From NCBI GenBank assembly GCA_016712625.1, contig JADJQQ010000009.1:1-55874 (forward strand): 55,874 nucleotides of DNA, read 5' to 3'. Numbering within the stretch: the first letter of the stretch is position 1; each line of letters starts with the position of its first letter. This DNA comes from Candidatus Competibacteraceae bacterium. GTDB lineage: Bacteria; Pseudomonadota; Gammaproteobacteria; Competibacterales; Competibacteraceae. The translations under genes were made by a program, and so were the position numbers. Below the pieces are notes generated by a model. It saw only the letters and a program-made list of their open reading frames with translations. It searched no databases and was not told the origin of the DNA. Below, in pieces: positions 24,219-32,283 of the stretch.

Positions 24219-26089
24219 AACTATTTCCCTACCAAGAGGACGGCGTCCGGCATCTGACGTCATCGCTCCCGGCGTCGTATCTCGCCGATAAGCCCGGCTT
24301 GGGTAAAACGATTCAGGCGATCACCGCAGCGACGCAATTGGGCGCGCAGTCCCTTCTTATCCTGTGCCCGGCGGCGATCGTAAGCCAATGGCAGGCGCAC
24401 GTAAAATCGTGGGGAAACCGGGCCCGCGTCGTGTCGTATGACTCAATCGCAATGAGCCGCTTTTCCAAGAAAAACAAGACGGCGCTGACCGCGGCGACGG
24501 AAGAAGTCGAATATCTTCGCGCCAACGCGCGCCCGCACGATCTCGACTGGAAAGATGCGCTTACCGCCGCGACAAAACGCGTTACGGCGCTATCCGCCGT
24601 CCGTCTACGCAAAGCCAAAGCAGCGGCGCTGCGCGAAGACGTTCGGGAAAACGGGCCGTATGACGTCATTATTTGCGACGAAGCGCACCAGCTTAAAGAG
24701 CGCACGTCGAACCGCACGGGGTTCATCTTTCACCCGACGTATGGTTTCCGGGCGCTGGGCAAAAAGATCATGCTGCTGTCGGGTACGCCAATGCTCAACC
24801 GCCCGGCGGAACTCTATCCGGTATTGCGTGCGTGCTATCCGCAAGCGCTGTTCGACTGCCCGAACTTTGAGGCGTACGCATACAAATTCTGCGACCCGCA
24901 ATGGGGATTCAACGGCTCGACGAATTATAACGGATCGTCGAACGAGGCGGAGTTAGGCAAGCGGCTTCAAGGCTTTATGCTCATGCGCGGCGTTGACGTG
25001 TTGGGCGACCGCCTGCCCACGGTTCAGTATCGCGACCAACGCATATCGCTTGCCGATAACCGCGACGAGATCGATTTTGCGGAGCATGTTGCGACACGCC
25101 GTCGCATGACGGGCGAGGCGAAAGTCGATGTATTAGTCGCCGATATCCGCGCCGTTTCACAGACAGTCGATAAACTTGTTATATTTTATTTCCATGATTC
25201 TGTTCGTAGAGCGCTTCAGAGGGCGTTTATGCACGCCCCACTTATCAAAGGCGGCATGACGTCGCACCAGAAAGCGCAACAAATAGATCGCTTTGTTAAA
25301 TTGTCTTGTCGTGTTATTCTGGTTCAACTCGGAGCCGGAGGCGTAGGGTTAGACGGTTTGCAATATGTTTGCAATACTGGCTATCTCGCAGAACTGGACT
25401 GGACACCCGCGCTTGAAGAACAGGCCGTCGGGCGTCTTCATCGCCTCGGGCAATCATCCCCGGTTACTATTTATCGTCCTATCGGCACGGAAGCCGGCTT
25501 AGACGAGCATATAGACAAAACCGGGGAAAGGAAACTAGCCGTTATTACCAGCATATTAAGTCATGTACTATCAGTAGAAGGAATCGTACCCATGGAAACC
25601 GATCAAATCGTACTCGTTCTGACGCGTATCGCCAATGCGGTCGAGCGTCTTGCCGCCGTGCAAGACGGGCAAGAGGCGGAGCCTGTCGCGCCGCCGAAGA
25701 AATCACGCGCGCCGAAACCGATGGTCGAAGACGAGGAAGAAGCCCCGGCGCCGAAGAAAGGCAAGAAAGCGAAACCGGTGGTCGAAGACGAGGAAGAAGA
25801 AGAAGAAGAAATCGCCCCGCCGAAGAAAGGCAAGAAGGCGAAACCGGCGGATGAAGTGATCAGCCTGAAAGAAGCGGGCGACCTTCTTATGAGCGTTGTT
25901 AACTCTGACCCGTCGCTGACGCAAAAGCGCCAAGTCGCTTACAAAGAACTGCTGAGCGATTACGGCGTGGCTAAGCTCGCGGACGTTGACGAGCAAGAGC
26001 GGCAGGGTTTTGTTGACTCTGCGATTTCCGTTCTTAACAAGATCGGGAAGAAAAAAGCCTCGGTTGACGACGACAGTTTCGAGGTTTAA
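24215..26089 (+). CDS. SNF2-family helicase with charged repeat tail
   Basis: The 624-aa protein is a superfamily 2 ATPase. Walker A LADKPGLGKT lies near residues 23-32, DEAH near 155-158, and the C-terminal helicase core ends with QAVGRLHRLGQ near residue 405, the SNF2 motif VI. It probably moves proteins on, or remodels, replicating DNA. Past residue ~460 the protein is unusual: PKKGKKAKP units alternate with runs of Glu/Asp (about 490-550), then a helical domain ending in an acidic region. An ATG at 25591 with GAAGG upstream could start the tail region as a separate 166-aa protein. The start overlaps the primase-helicase stop (ATGA). Confidence 0.88.
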   Translation: MKLFPYQEDGVRHLTSSLPASYLADKPGLGKTIQAITAATQLGAQSLLILCPAAIVSQWQAHVKSWGNRARVVSYDSIAMSRFSKKNKTALTAATEEVEYLRANARPHDLDWKDALTAATKRVTALSAVRLRKAKAAALREDVRENGPYDVIICDEAHQLKERTSNRTGFIFHPTYGFRALGKKIMLLSGTPMLNRPAELYPVLRACYPQALFDCPNFEAYAYKFCDPQWGFNGSTNYNGSSNEAELGKRLQGFMLMRGVDVLGDRLPTVQYRDQRISLADNRDEIDFAEHVATRRRMTGEAKVDVLVADIRAVSQTVDKLVIFYFHDSVRRALQRAFMHAPLIKGGMTSHQKAQQIDRFVKLSCRVILVQLGAGGVGLDGLQYVCNTGYLAELDWTPALEEQAVGRLHRLGQSSPVTIYRPIGTEAGLDEHIDKTGERKLAVITSILSHVLSVEGIVPMETDQIVLVLTRIANAVERLAAVQDGQEAEPVAPPKKSRAPKPMVEDEEEAPAPKKGKKAKPVVEDEEEEEEEIAPPKKGKKAKPADEVISLKEAGDLLMSVVNSDPSLTQKRQVAYKELLSDYGVAKLADVDEQERQGFVDSAISVLNKIGKKKASVDDDSFEV

Positions 26090-26212
26090 CTCTCGCCGTA
26101 TCGCCGTCCGGTGAGGCTCTGCGTAACCTGCGGTTAGGGTTGATGGATCAACGCTATAAAGTGGTTAGGCTGGCGGGCTACCGCCAATTTTAGCCAATGG
26201 GTAATACCGGCC
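26090..26212 (+). other. Structured intergenic leader with terminator-like hairpin
   Basis: This 123-base gap contains three stem-loops in succession: TAACC/GGTTA (26124-26136), GTTGAT/ATCAAC (26139-26152) and TGGCGG/CCGCCA with loop GCTA (26171-26186), the last followed by ATTTTA. The third resembles a weak Rho-independent terminator. The gap breaks an otherwise tightly packed operon and may set different expression levels for helicase and nuclease genes. Confidence 0.45.
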
Positions 26213-26563
26213 ATGCTTGAACTCGTCGTGCGGATGGTAAGCGGAGAAACTGTCCTCGTCGAGGACATCTCCGACGTTAGCGTACAGGGGCCGGAGGGCA
26301 AGCTATTACTGACGGCCATAGGTTCCGGCGACCCGCCGCCCGTCTTCACCGCGAACATCGCGCATGTGGCTTACTGGTCGATTACCTCTGACACCGATAA
26401 TAGCATCTACTCTGACGAATCCCTGATGCCGAACTACGCAGGCGGCGGAAGTCCGTCGGCTATTCGGCCCAGTCTCCCCGAGGGAAGCGGCAAGCACGTT
26501 TTCATCTACGGCGCAATGCGCCTGCCAGACGACGATAAGGATGGTTCCGAGTATGCTCACTAA
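26213..26563 (+). CDS. Protein of unknown function ahead of the nuclease gene (116 aa)
   Basis: Unrecognised 116-aa acidic protein, predicted beta-rich in its first half (LVVRMVSGETVLVEDI) with a disordered Gly/Ser-rich C-terminal part. The ribosome site is weak and lies downstream of the structured leader. It overlaps the DUF2800 gene start by 11 bases, consistent with a common transcript with the recombination genes. Confidence 0.6.
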   Translation: MLELVVRMVSGETVLVEDISDVSVQGPEGKLLLTAIGSGDPPPVFTANIAHVAYWSITSDTDNSIYSDESLMPNYAGGGSPSAIRPSLPEGSGKHVFIYGAMRLPDDDKDGSEYAH

Positions 26564-27632
26564 TAACCACGTGCGCTTTGGCGGTAGTACGGCGAAGCGC
26601 TGGCAGACGTGCCCGGCATCCCTTGCCTTCTCCCTCGCGCCCGATGCGCAGAAAACGACGTCAGAGTACGCGGACGAAGGGACGCGCGCACATGAAGTCG
26701 CCGAACGCTTACTTCAAGGCTGGACCCCGCCACCGGACGCCGACTCTGAAATGGTTCGCCATGGGCAAGCCTTCGCTGATCACGTCCGGTTTTACGCCGA
26801 CGTCTACGGTGCGTCGCTGGTCCGATCGGAAGAAAAGGTTCTCTCCCCCGACTGGCCCGACGTCGGCGGCACAATCGACGCGCTCGTCTTCTCCCCGCGC
26901 GCTAACTGGCTTGGCGTCTTCGACTACAAATACGGCGCGGGGATTGCCGTATCCCCCAAGCGCAACGACCAGCTTCTCTTTTACGCCGCGCTATCGCTGG
27001 CGAATCTATTCCCGGCAACGGGCGCCCGCTTCAGCGGAGACGTCTCCCTCATCATTTACCAGCCACGCGGTCCGAGGCCGGGGCTTCACGCATGGGACAT
27101 TCCCGCCAGCACCGTCTACGCCTTCCTCGATAATATGAACCAGCGTATCGCGGAGATCAAAGAGGGCGCGGTAGATATGGAGGCCGGTGATCATTGTCGA
27201 TGGTGCGAGGCCAAGGCAACGTGCCCGGCGTTCTACGCTGAATATATTAAGCCCTTGCTTCCGACGAAGCCGCTTGAAAGACTCGACGCCCCCACGATTT
27301 TCAAGCTCCATCGCAAAGCGCCTGAATTGTCTCAATATATTAAAGCGCTTGAGGCATACATTAAAAGGGCGTGTACGTTGACCGGCTCGTTTGAGGGCTA
27401 CACGCTAGGCCGGGGCCGTGGTGCGACGTCTTGGGTTAACCCTGTCGCTATTGAAGCCCGCTTCACGAAAGAGGAATACCCCGGACTATACAAAACGACG
27501 CTCGTAACGCCAAAACAAGCTATTGAAACGTACCCTGACCTTGCGCTAGACTTTGAGGGCAATTATAAACAGATTACATACGATAAACTGGTTCTATCCG
27601 ACACTTCCGACTTTGACGTTATTGACGATTAG
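26553..27632 (+). CDS. DUF2800 PD-(D/E)XK nuclease, Cas4/RecB-like
   Basis: About 359 aa from ATG 26553 (preceded by AAGGA); an ATG at 26541 is an alternative with a poorer ribosome site. The protein matches the phage DUF2800 family: an N-terminal WQTCPASL cysteine, an active-site region with GGTIDAL and then VFDYKYG (acidic residues plus Lys), and a C-terminal cysteine cluster HCRWCEAKATCP. One N-terminal plus three C-terminal cysteines are the layout of an Fe-S cluster in Cas4/AddB-like exonucleases. It probably resects DNA ends for recombination, together with the adjacent ssDNA-binding protein. Confidence 0.85.
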   Translation: MLTNNHVRFGGSTAKRWQTCPASLAFSLAPDAQKTTSEYADEGTRAHEVAERLLQGWTPPPDADSEMVRHGQAFADHVRFYADVYGASLVRSEEKVLSPDWPDVGGTIDALVFSPRANWLGVFDYKYGAGIAVSPKRNDQLLFYAALSLANLFPATGARFSGDVSLIIYQPRGPRPGLHAWDIPASTVYAFLDNMNQRIAEIKEGAVDMEAGDHCRWCEAKATCPAFYAEYIKPLLPTKPLERLDAPTIFKLHRKAPELSQYIKALEAYIKRACTLTGSFEGYTLGRGRGATSWVNPVAIEARFTKEEYPGLYKTTLVTPKQAIETYPDLALDFEGNYKQITYDKLVLSDTSDFDVIDD

Positions 27633-27647
27633 AAAGGTTAATACATT

Positions 27648-28274
27648 ATGGCAGACGAACGCATTAGAGAGACGATCATCTTTCCTGTTGCTATCTGTGG
27701 ATACCCCAAGCTCAACCCGACGAATCCGCCCTTGCAGGGCCAACCTCCGAACGAACGCAAACGCTGGTCCATTGATCTCTACTTCAACCCGGACGAGCCA
27801 GCGGTTAAGAAAGTTCAGCGCAAAATCGCCGGGTGCGTTGAAGCGTTTGAAGAACTCCACGAATATGAGCCTACTAAGTCCCCGGTGTTCAAGAAGGTGA
27901 CGCAGTGGGCGAACAAAGCGAAAACGCGGAAAACCCTTCCCCGTCTACTCGGAATGCTTCAAATCTCCCTCGGCGAGAACGCGGAGACGAAAGACGGCAC
28001 GCTGAAAACCGCACCCGCGTTGATGGGTCCGGGGAAAGAACCGATCCCGCACGGCGATATTTACCCCGGTTGTCACGTCATCGTCGTCGGTTTGCTGGAT
28101 GAGTACAAGCTTTTCGGCAAAAACAACAGTCTGACGGCGCACGGCCTGTCATTCCACCTCAAAGCCGTTCAGTTCGTCAAAGACGGCGAGCGCATCGGCG
28201 GCGATACGACGGATTACACGCAGTTCCTTGAAGCCGTTGACGATGAAGACGACGACGAAGGGTTCAGCCTGTAG
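27648..28274 (+). CDS. DUF2815 single-stranded DNA-binding protein
   Basis: This 208-aa protein fits DUF2815, which in phages lies next to DUF2800 and family A polymerase genes and is regarded as an ssDNA-binding protein. Supporting features are an OB-like, beta-rich body and an acidic C-terminal tail (repeated D/E, ending EGFSL), as in bacterial SSB where the tail contacts partner enzymes. A good AAAGG ribosome site precedes the ATG. The gene is two bases from the polymerase start region, so the products are made together. Confidence 0.82.
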   Translation: MADERIRETIIFPVAICGYPKLNPTNPPLQGQPPNERKRWSIDLYFNPDEPAVKKVQRKIAGCVEAFEELHEYEPTKSPVFKKVTQWANKAKTRKTLPRLLGMLQISLGENAETKDGTLKTAPALMGPGKEPIPHGDIYPGCHVIVVGLLDEYKLFGKNNSLTAHGLSFHLKAVQFVKDGERIGGDTTDYTQFLEAVDDEDDDEGFSL

Positions 28275-28276
28275 TC

Positions 28277-30229
28277 ATGGACTACGTTCTCGATTTTGAG
28301 ACGCGAAGCCGCGTTGACCTGATTGCGCAGGGCCTCGACAATTACGTCGCCTGCCCTGACTTCCGGGTGTTGCTCGCGGTCCTCAAATGCCGAGACACAG
28401 ACGAGCGCGTCACGGCGTCGGGATACGGTGACGTTTCCCTTACGATCCGTGACGCGCTGGAACCGGTGCTACTCAACCCGAAATCGCGCATCATCGCGCA
28501 CAATGCGATGTTTGAGTACGTCGTCTGTTGCCGACTGGCGCGCGACTGGGGCATCCCGGAACCGAAGCTTCAGCGCTTCCACTGCACCGCCTTCAAGGGC
28601 TCCATCTTTGGTATGCCATCGGGCCTTGATCGGCTGGCGACGCTATGGCTTGGCGAAGGCAAGCTCGCGCAAGGGCTCGACCTCATCCGGTTGTTCTCCA
28701 TTCCACAGAAAGACGGCGACTGGCGCTACCCCGAAGACGAACCGGTTCAGTGGGCGAAGTTCCGCTACTACTGCGAACGCGACGTTGAACTGACGGACGC
28801 GCTATGGGACGCGTACCCACGCCTTAGCGACGAGCAAGAGCGCGAACTTCGTCAGTATTGGCTCCTGACAAGCCGCATGAATCTTCGCGGCTTCCGTATC
28901 GACCGCGCGGTCGTGCAATCCGTGCTGAAAGACATCGAGCTGATCAAGTCTGACGCCGTGGCGATTACGGAGTCAGTTACGAAAGGCTTCGTCCGCAAGC
29001 CGACGGAACGCAAAGCGTTCATGCAATGGCTCATCTCGGAAGGCATTCCTGCATCGTCGCTGACGTCTGACAGGGTGATGGAGTGGATCCGCGACCCCGG
29101 AACCCCGGACGATATCAAACGCCTCTTGTGGGCTCGTCTGGACGCGTCAAAGTCCACCTTCGGTAAGTACATTGCGTTTAACCGCTTCGTCTCCGCAGAC
29201 GGGCGCATCCGCCATTCGTTCAAGCCCGCCGGCGCGCATACGCTCCGTCTGTCAGGCGTTGGCGTTCAGCCGCAGAACATCGCTTACGACAAAGAGGGCG
29301 AGTTCCCCTCCGCGCCAAAGATGCTCAAAGCCTACGTTGAGCATGATTGGCCGGACGACTGGAACAGAGCGAAAGCGCTGATCGCGATGACGCGCGCGGT
29401 CATTATGGCCGAACGAGATAAAACCTTCTATATCGTAGACTATGCGTCGATTGAAGCCCGTCTACAAGTCTGGCTCGCAAACATAGAGTGGGCAATACAG
29501 GCATACGAACGCAAAGAAGACCTCTACAAACCGATGGCGGCGACTATCTTCGCTAAGACTGTTGAAGAGGTGACGAAAACGGAGCGCAACCAGTACGGAA
29601 AGGTTACGGTACTTGGCGCGGGGTACGGCATGGGGCCGACAAAGTTCTCCGCACAAAACAATCTCCCCGTGCATATCGCGAAAACCTGTATCTATGCGTA
29701 CCGTAACCGTTACGCGCCCGTGAAACTGTTATGGAGCGTGCTTGAAGACGCGATGCGCGCGTGCATCATCTACAAAAAGCCTGCGGTCGCGCAGATGGAG
29801 CCCAATGCCCACGGTCGCGTCGCGCCGAGGGTCCGGTTTGAGTACGTTGAACTGGCCGGCGCGCCGTACGTCAAATGCACGCCGCCCGGCGGGCGCCCGT
29901 TGTGGTACCGCAAGCCGAGACTAGGCGAAGACGGTCGTATCCATCACGAGAAAGTCACGAAGAACGCGACGTTTGAAACGTCGATATGGGGCGGTACGAT
30001 TCTCGAAAATGCGTGCCAGAACATGGCCGGGGCGATTATTTCGCAAGGCGCCGCGAATCTCGCGGCCATCGGCGTCGAAGCCGTTATGCAGATTCACGAC
30101 GAACTTGTCTGCGAAGTAGCCGCCGACGTTGATACGGATGAACTCGACGCCTGTATGACAAGCGTGACAGGCTTCGACGGGTTGCCGATCGATGTAGAGT
30201 CGCGCCTTAGTAAGAGGTTTGGGAAATGA
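28277..30229 (+). CDS. Family A DNA polymerase with 3'-5' exonuclease domain
   Basis: The 650-aa replicative polymerase has an N-terminal DnaQ-type exonuclease domain (exo I DFET, D6-T9) and a C-terminal family A polymerase. Visible polymerase motifs are A (VDYASIEAR, near 385-395), B (RNQYGKVTVLGAGYGMG, near 435-455) and C (QIHDELV, near 603-610). This is the T7-type or phage PolA type of polymerase, without a 5' nuclease domain. It acts with the primase-helicase and ssDNA-binding protein of the same operon. The start is two bases past the previous stop and the stop overlaps the resolvase start (ATGA). Confidence 0.93.
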   Translation: MDYVLDFETRSRVDLIAQGLDNYVACPDFRVLLAVLKCRDTDERVTASGYGDVSLTIRDALEPVLLNPKSRIIAHNAMFEYVVCCRLARDWGIPEPKLQRFHCTAFKGSIFGMPSGLDRLATLWLGEGKLAQGLDLIRLFSIPQKDGDWRYPEDEPVQWAKFRYYCERDVELTDALWDAYPRLSDEQERELRQYWLLTSRMNLRGFRIDRAVVQSVLKDIELIKSDAVAITESVTKGFVRKPTERKAFMQWLISEGIPASSLTSDRVMEWIRDPGTPDDIKRLLWARLDASKSTFGKYIAFNRFVSADGRIRHSFKPAGAHTLRLSGVGVQPQNIAYDKEGEFPSAPKMLKAYVEHDWPDDWNRAKALIAMTRAVIMAERDKTFYIVDYASIEARLQVWLANIEWAIQAYERKEDLYKPMAATIFAKTVEEVTKTERNQYGKVTVLGAGYGMGPTKFSAQNNLPVHIAKTCIYAYRNRYAPVKLLWSVLEDAMRACIIYKKPAVAQMEPNAHGRVAPRVRFEYVELAGAPYVKCTPPGGRPLWYRKPRLGEDGRIHHEKVTKNATFETSIWGGTILENACQNMAGAIISQGAANLAAIGVEAVMQIHDELVCEVAADVDTDELDACMTSVTGFDGLPIDVESRLSKRFGK

Positions 30230-30681
30230 CGTATTTCATATCTTGCGACCCCGGCGCAGAGGGGGCGATCGCGATATTCCGTCAGTCCGTCGTCACGGGC
30301 GATCTGATTCTCGTTGAGACGCATCGAACGGATTGCCCCGCCAGTTTTATCGCGCACGTGCACAAACTCGGACGCATCGCGCGCGTCGCAATCGAGAAGA
30401 ACCATGGCATCCAAGGCCAGCCGGCGGGCACGTCGTACACGCAAGGCTACAATGCCGGGTTCTCCGCGGCGACGTTGGTCGTGCTGTCGGGAAGGGTGTT
30501 AGAGGAGGTTTCCGCCGCGAAGTGGATGCGCGCATTCGGCGTCCCGTCAGGGCTCCCGAAGGCCGAGCGCAAGCGTTGGATTCGCGACAAGGCGTCGGAA
30601 GCCGTGGGTAAAAAGCTGACGCTATGGCAAAGCGACGCCGTTGCGATCGGGCTTGCGACCTTTTCAGCAACGGCGAAGTGA
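30226..30681 (+). CDS. RuvC-like Holliday junction resolvase
   Basis: A 151-aa RNase H-fold nuclease. Acidic residues expected for the metal site are D8 in CDPGAEGA, E57 in IEKNHG and the aspartate of SDAVAIG near residue 138. It would cut four-way junctions formed during replication and recombination so that concatemers can be packaged. It is the last gene of the plus-strand block, overlaps the polymerase stop (ATGA), and its 3' end overlaps the 3' end of the opposing Tad2 gene by 18 bases. Confidence 0.82.
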   Translation: MTYFISCDPGAEGAIAIFRQSVVTGDLILVETHRTDCPASFIAHVHKLGRIARVAIEKNHGIQGQPAGTSYTQGYNAGFSAATLVVLSGRVLEEVSAAKWMRAFGVPSGLPKAERKRWIRDKASEAVGKKLTLWQSDAVAIGLATFSATAK

Positions 30682-31092
30682 CGTGTCCAGTGGATAAAAC
30701 GGTTGGACGATAGACCAATCGTTGGCGAAGATATCGACTTGCGCCGGTTGCCAAGGCAAGCGTCGCGTCTCTTCTTCGCAATCGGGTACGCTCATGAGCA
30801 GATAAGGGTGCGTCATTACGCTATTGGTGTCCGGGGCTTGCACTTGAACGTACATACCCTTACCGTTCCAGCCGGCGCGCTGAACGCGGAGCCCAGATTT
30901 TAACGCTTCAAGGGCGTGGCCGAAATTGAGGTTTCCGCTTGGCCGATAGGCCGCTTCAAACGTGGCTTTTGGAATCCACGAAACGTAACCGTCTTCGTAC
31001 CGAACGCCGTAGCCTTCCGCGTTATCGCGGATTTCCGGCCAAGCGAATACCAGTTTTGTCCCATAGTACACGGTTTCTGGGGATTCAAACAT
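30664..31092 (-). CDS. Anti-Thoeris protein Tad2 (DUF2829) with N-terminal extension
   Basis: Residues ~54-126 match DUF2829/Tad2: NFGHALEALKSGLRVQRAGW, GKGMYV, HPYLLM and a C-terminal WQPAQVDIFANDW. Tad2 proteins bind and sequester the cyclic ADP-ribose-type signal made by the bacterial Thoeris system, blocking its suicide effector. The N-terminal ~50 residues (ending GYVSWIPKATFEAAYRP) are a second domain also seen fused to phage DUF2829 proteins. The gene is preceded by AAAGGA at seven bases and is the last gene of the late block. Expression late in infection would be odd for an immediate anti-defence role, unless the protein is made early by read-through or is needed against defence acting late. 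Confidence 0.85.
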   Translation of the reverse strand: MFESPETVYYGTKLVFAWPEIRDNAEGYGVRYEDGYVSWIPKATFEAAYRPSGNLNFGHALEALKSGLRVQRAGWNGKGMYVQVQAPDTNSVMTHPYLLMSVPDCEEETRRLPWQPAQVDIFANDWSIVQPFYPLDTSLRRC

Positions 31093-31105
31093 TGCATGAT
31101 CCTTT

Positions 31106-31561
31106 CTACGTCAACAACATGTGCAAGCCGCCGACGGCCCGCAATACCCGGTAGCCTATATTCGCGAGGCACGGCGGCCCGCCGTCCTCAATCACGATGC
31201 GCCGCCAGATAGCGTCCGCCTGCTGGCGCTCCCATCGGTAGAAAAGGGGGTGTTCCCATTTCTGCGTTTTCTCATTGTAGAACCAGTACCACGTAAGCGG
31301 CAAGACGCCGCCACGGTACTTCAGCGCCCAGTAAAGCGCATCGTGAATTGCGCCCGCGCGCGTGAAGTAGGGGGCGTTTTTATCGAAGCCAAGCCGGCGC
31401 GCCAGCCAGCCGAGAACGCCCGTCGTTGGGATGGAAGAAAAGTCCGTCGTCTCGCCAGCCGGGATCGTAATGCGCTCGCGCACGTCGCCATGAAGCCATT
31501 CGACGCTAATCGGCTCAAGCGTACGGTTCTCTCCGCCGCCGAGCGGGGCCGAGAGGACCAT
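31106..31561 (-). CDS. DUF1353 family protein
   Basis: The 151-aa protein follows DUF1353: an N-terminal IPAGETTDFSSIP, a central RAGAIHDALYW, and a C-terminal RQQADAIWRR. The family is widespread in tailed phages, usually near lysis or tail genes, and its function is unknown; conserved Asp/His residues suggest a metal-dependent hydrolase but no activity is established. Its start overlaps the previous stop as TAATG. Confidence 0.8.
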   Translation of the reverse strand: MVLSAPLGGGENRTLEPISVEWLHGDVRERITIPAGETTDFSSIPTTGVLGWLARRLGFDKNAPYFTRAGAIHDALYWALKYRGGVLPLTWYWFYNEKTQKWEHPLFYRWERQQADAIWRRIVIEDGGPPCLANIGYRVLRAVGGLHMLLT

Positions 31562-32040
31562 TAGAAGAACACCTTATACCGAACGCACGGGACGCCGGCG
31601 GTGCGGAGCTCGTCAAGATAGGTAAACACCTTGTACGCCTCAGCTTCTTGCGCCGTGGTGTCAACGACAAAGGCCGTGCAACCGATGGTGCCGGGGAACC
31701 GGTTATCAAGGTGAAGCCCCGCGTTCTCGCGAACCGTGCCGCGGGGGCCGTGCATAATCCGTTCGCCGGGGTTCGACGATAGACAATAGAACGGCGTGCC
31801 CACGGGCTGAAACTGGAGCGCCTCACGCTGCGTCGAGAGGAGCCACGTCCCCTCTGGCGTCGGGCCTTTGCCCCGAACCCAATCTTCCCCGCCGCCGTGA
31901 ACGAACGGATACTGCCCAGAACGCACGGGGAGCTTGTCGAATACCTTGATCAACGTTCCGTCGTCCTCGACACGCTGAACCGTCAGCACGGCGTCGATCG
32001 TTCCGCGTCTGCGCTTTACGTAGAAAGTCGTTTGGGGCAT
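31561..32040 (-). CDS. L,D-transpeptidase (YkuD)-fold protein, candidate endolysin
   Basis: A 159-aa protein with the two hallmarks of the YkuD fold: GPTPEGTW (residues 59-66) and a catalytic-type block with H110 ahead of GTIGC (C121). A further H97 precedes. In bacteria this fold crosslinks peptidoglycan by 3-3 bonds; several secreted or phage versions instead cut peptide stems. Its place between a TM protein and DUF1353 in the lysis position, and the absence of any recognisable lysozyme, amidase or glucosaminidase elsewhere in the genome, make it the best endolysin candidate. The strict consensus SHGC is altered to GTIGC. Confidence 0.65.
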   Translation of the reverse strand: MPQTTFYVKRRRGTIDAVLTVQRVEDDGTLIKVFDKLPVRSGQYPFVHGGGEDWVRGKGPTPEGTWLLSTQREALQFQPVGTPFYCLSSNPGERIMHGPRGTVRENAGLHLDNRFPGTIGCTAFVVDTTAQEAEAYKVFTYLDELRTAGVPCVRYKVFF

Positions 32041-32043
32041 GGG

Positions 32044-32283
32044 TCAATCTCCCTTACAATGCCGAATGGCTTCGGTATGCGCCGCGACTTGCTGCGCCAG
32101 CGATCCGTTTGCCGCCGCGCAACGCTGCTGCGAATCCGAGAACTGGCGTAGCGTCTCGTGCGTCCGGTCCTCCGACCGGTTCAGATGCCCGACGAACAGC
32201 CATACGATAGCAACCGCGGCGGCGATACCGGGGGCGGCGGTTATGGCGTCCGATATGACTTTGAGGAGCGTTTCGTCCATCAT
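32044..32283 (-). CDS. Small membrane protein with coiled coil, candidate holin
   Basis: A 79-aa protein with one hydrophobic segment (about residues 11-32) followed by a charged, predicted coiled-coil region (about 36-72) and two cysteines. The size and single span fit a T7-type holin; an inner-membrane spanin subunit is an alternative, but no outer-membrane lipoprotein partner overlaps it. It lies just ahead of the candidate endolysin. Its start overlaps the SGNH gene stop (ATGA). Confidence 0.55.
   Translation of the reverse strand: MMDETLLKVISDAITAAPGIAAAVAIVWLFVGHLNRSEDRTHETLRQFSDSQQRCAAANGSLAQQVAAHTEAIRHCKGD

Noticed and set aside
25180..25200. Promoter at GTTATATTTTA inside the SNF2 gene
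   Set aside because: No suitable -35 sequence at 15-19 bases; likely chance in coding sequence.
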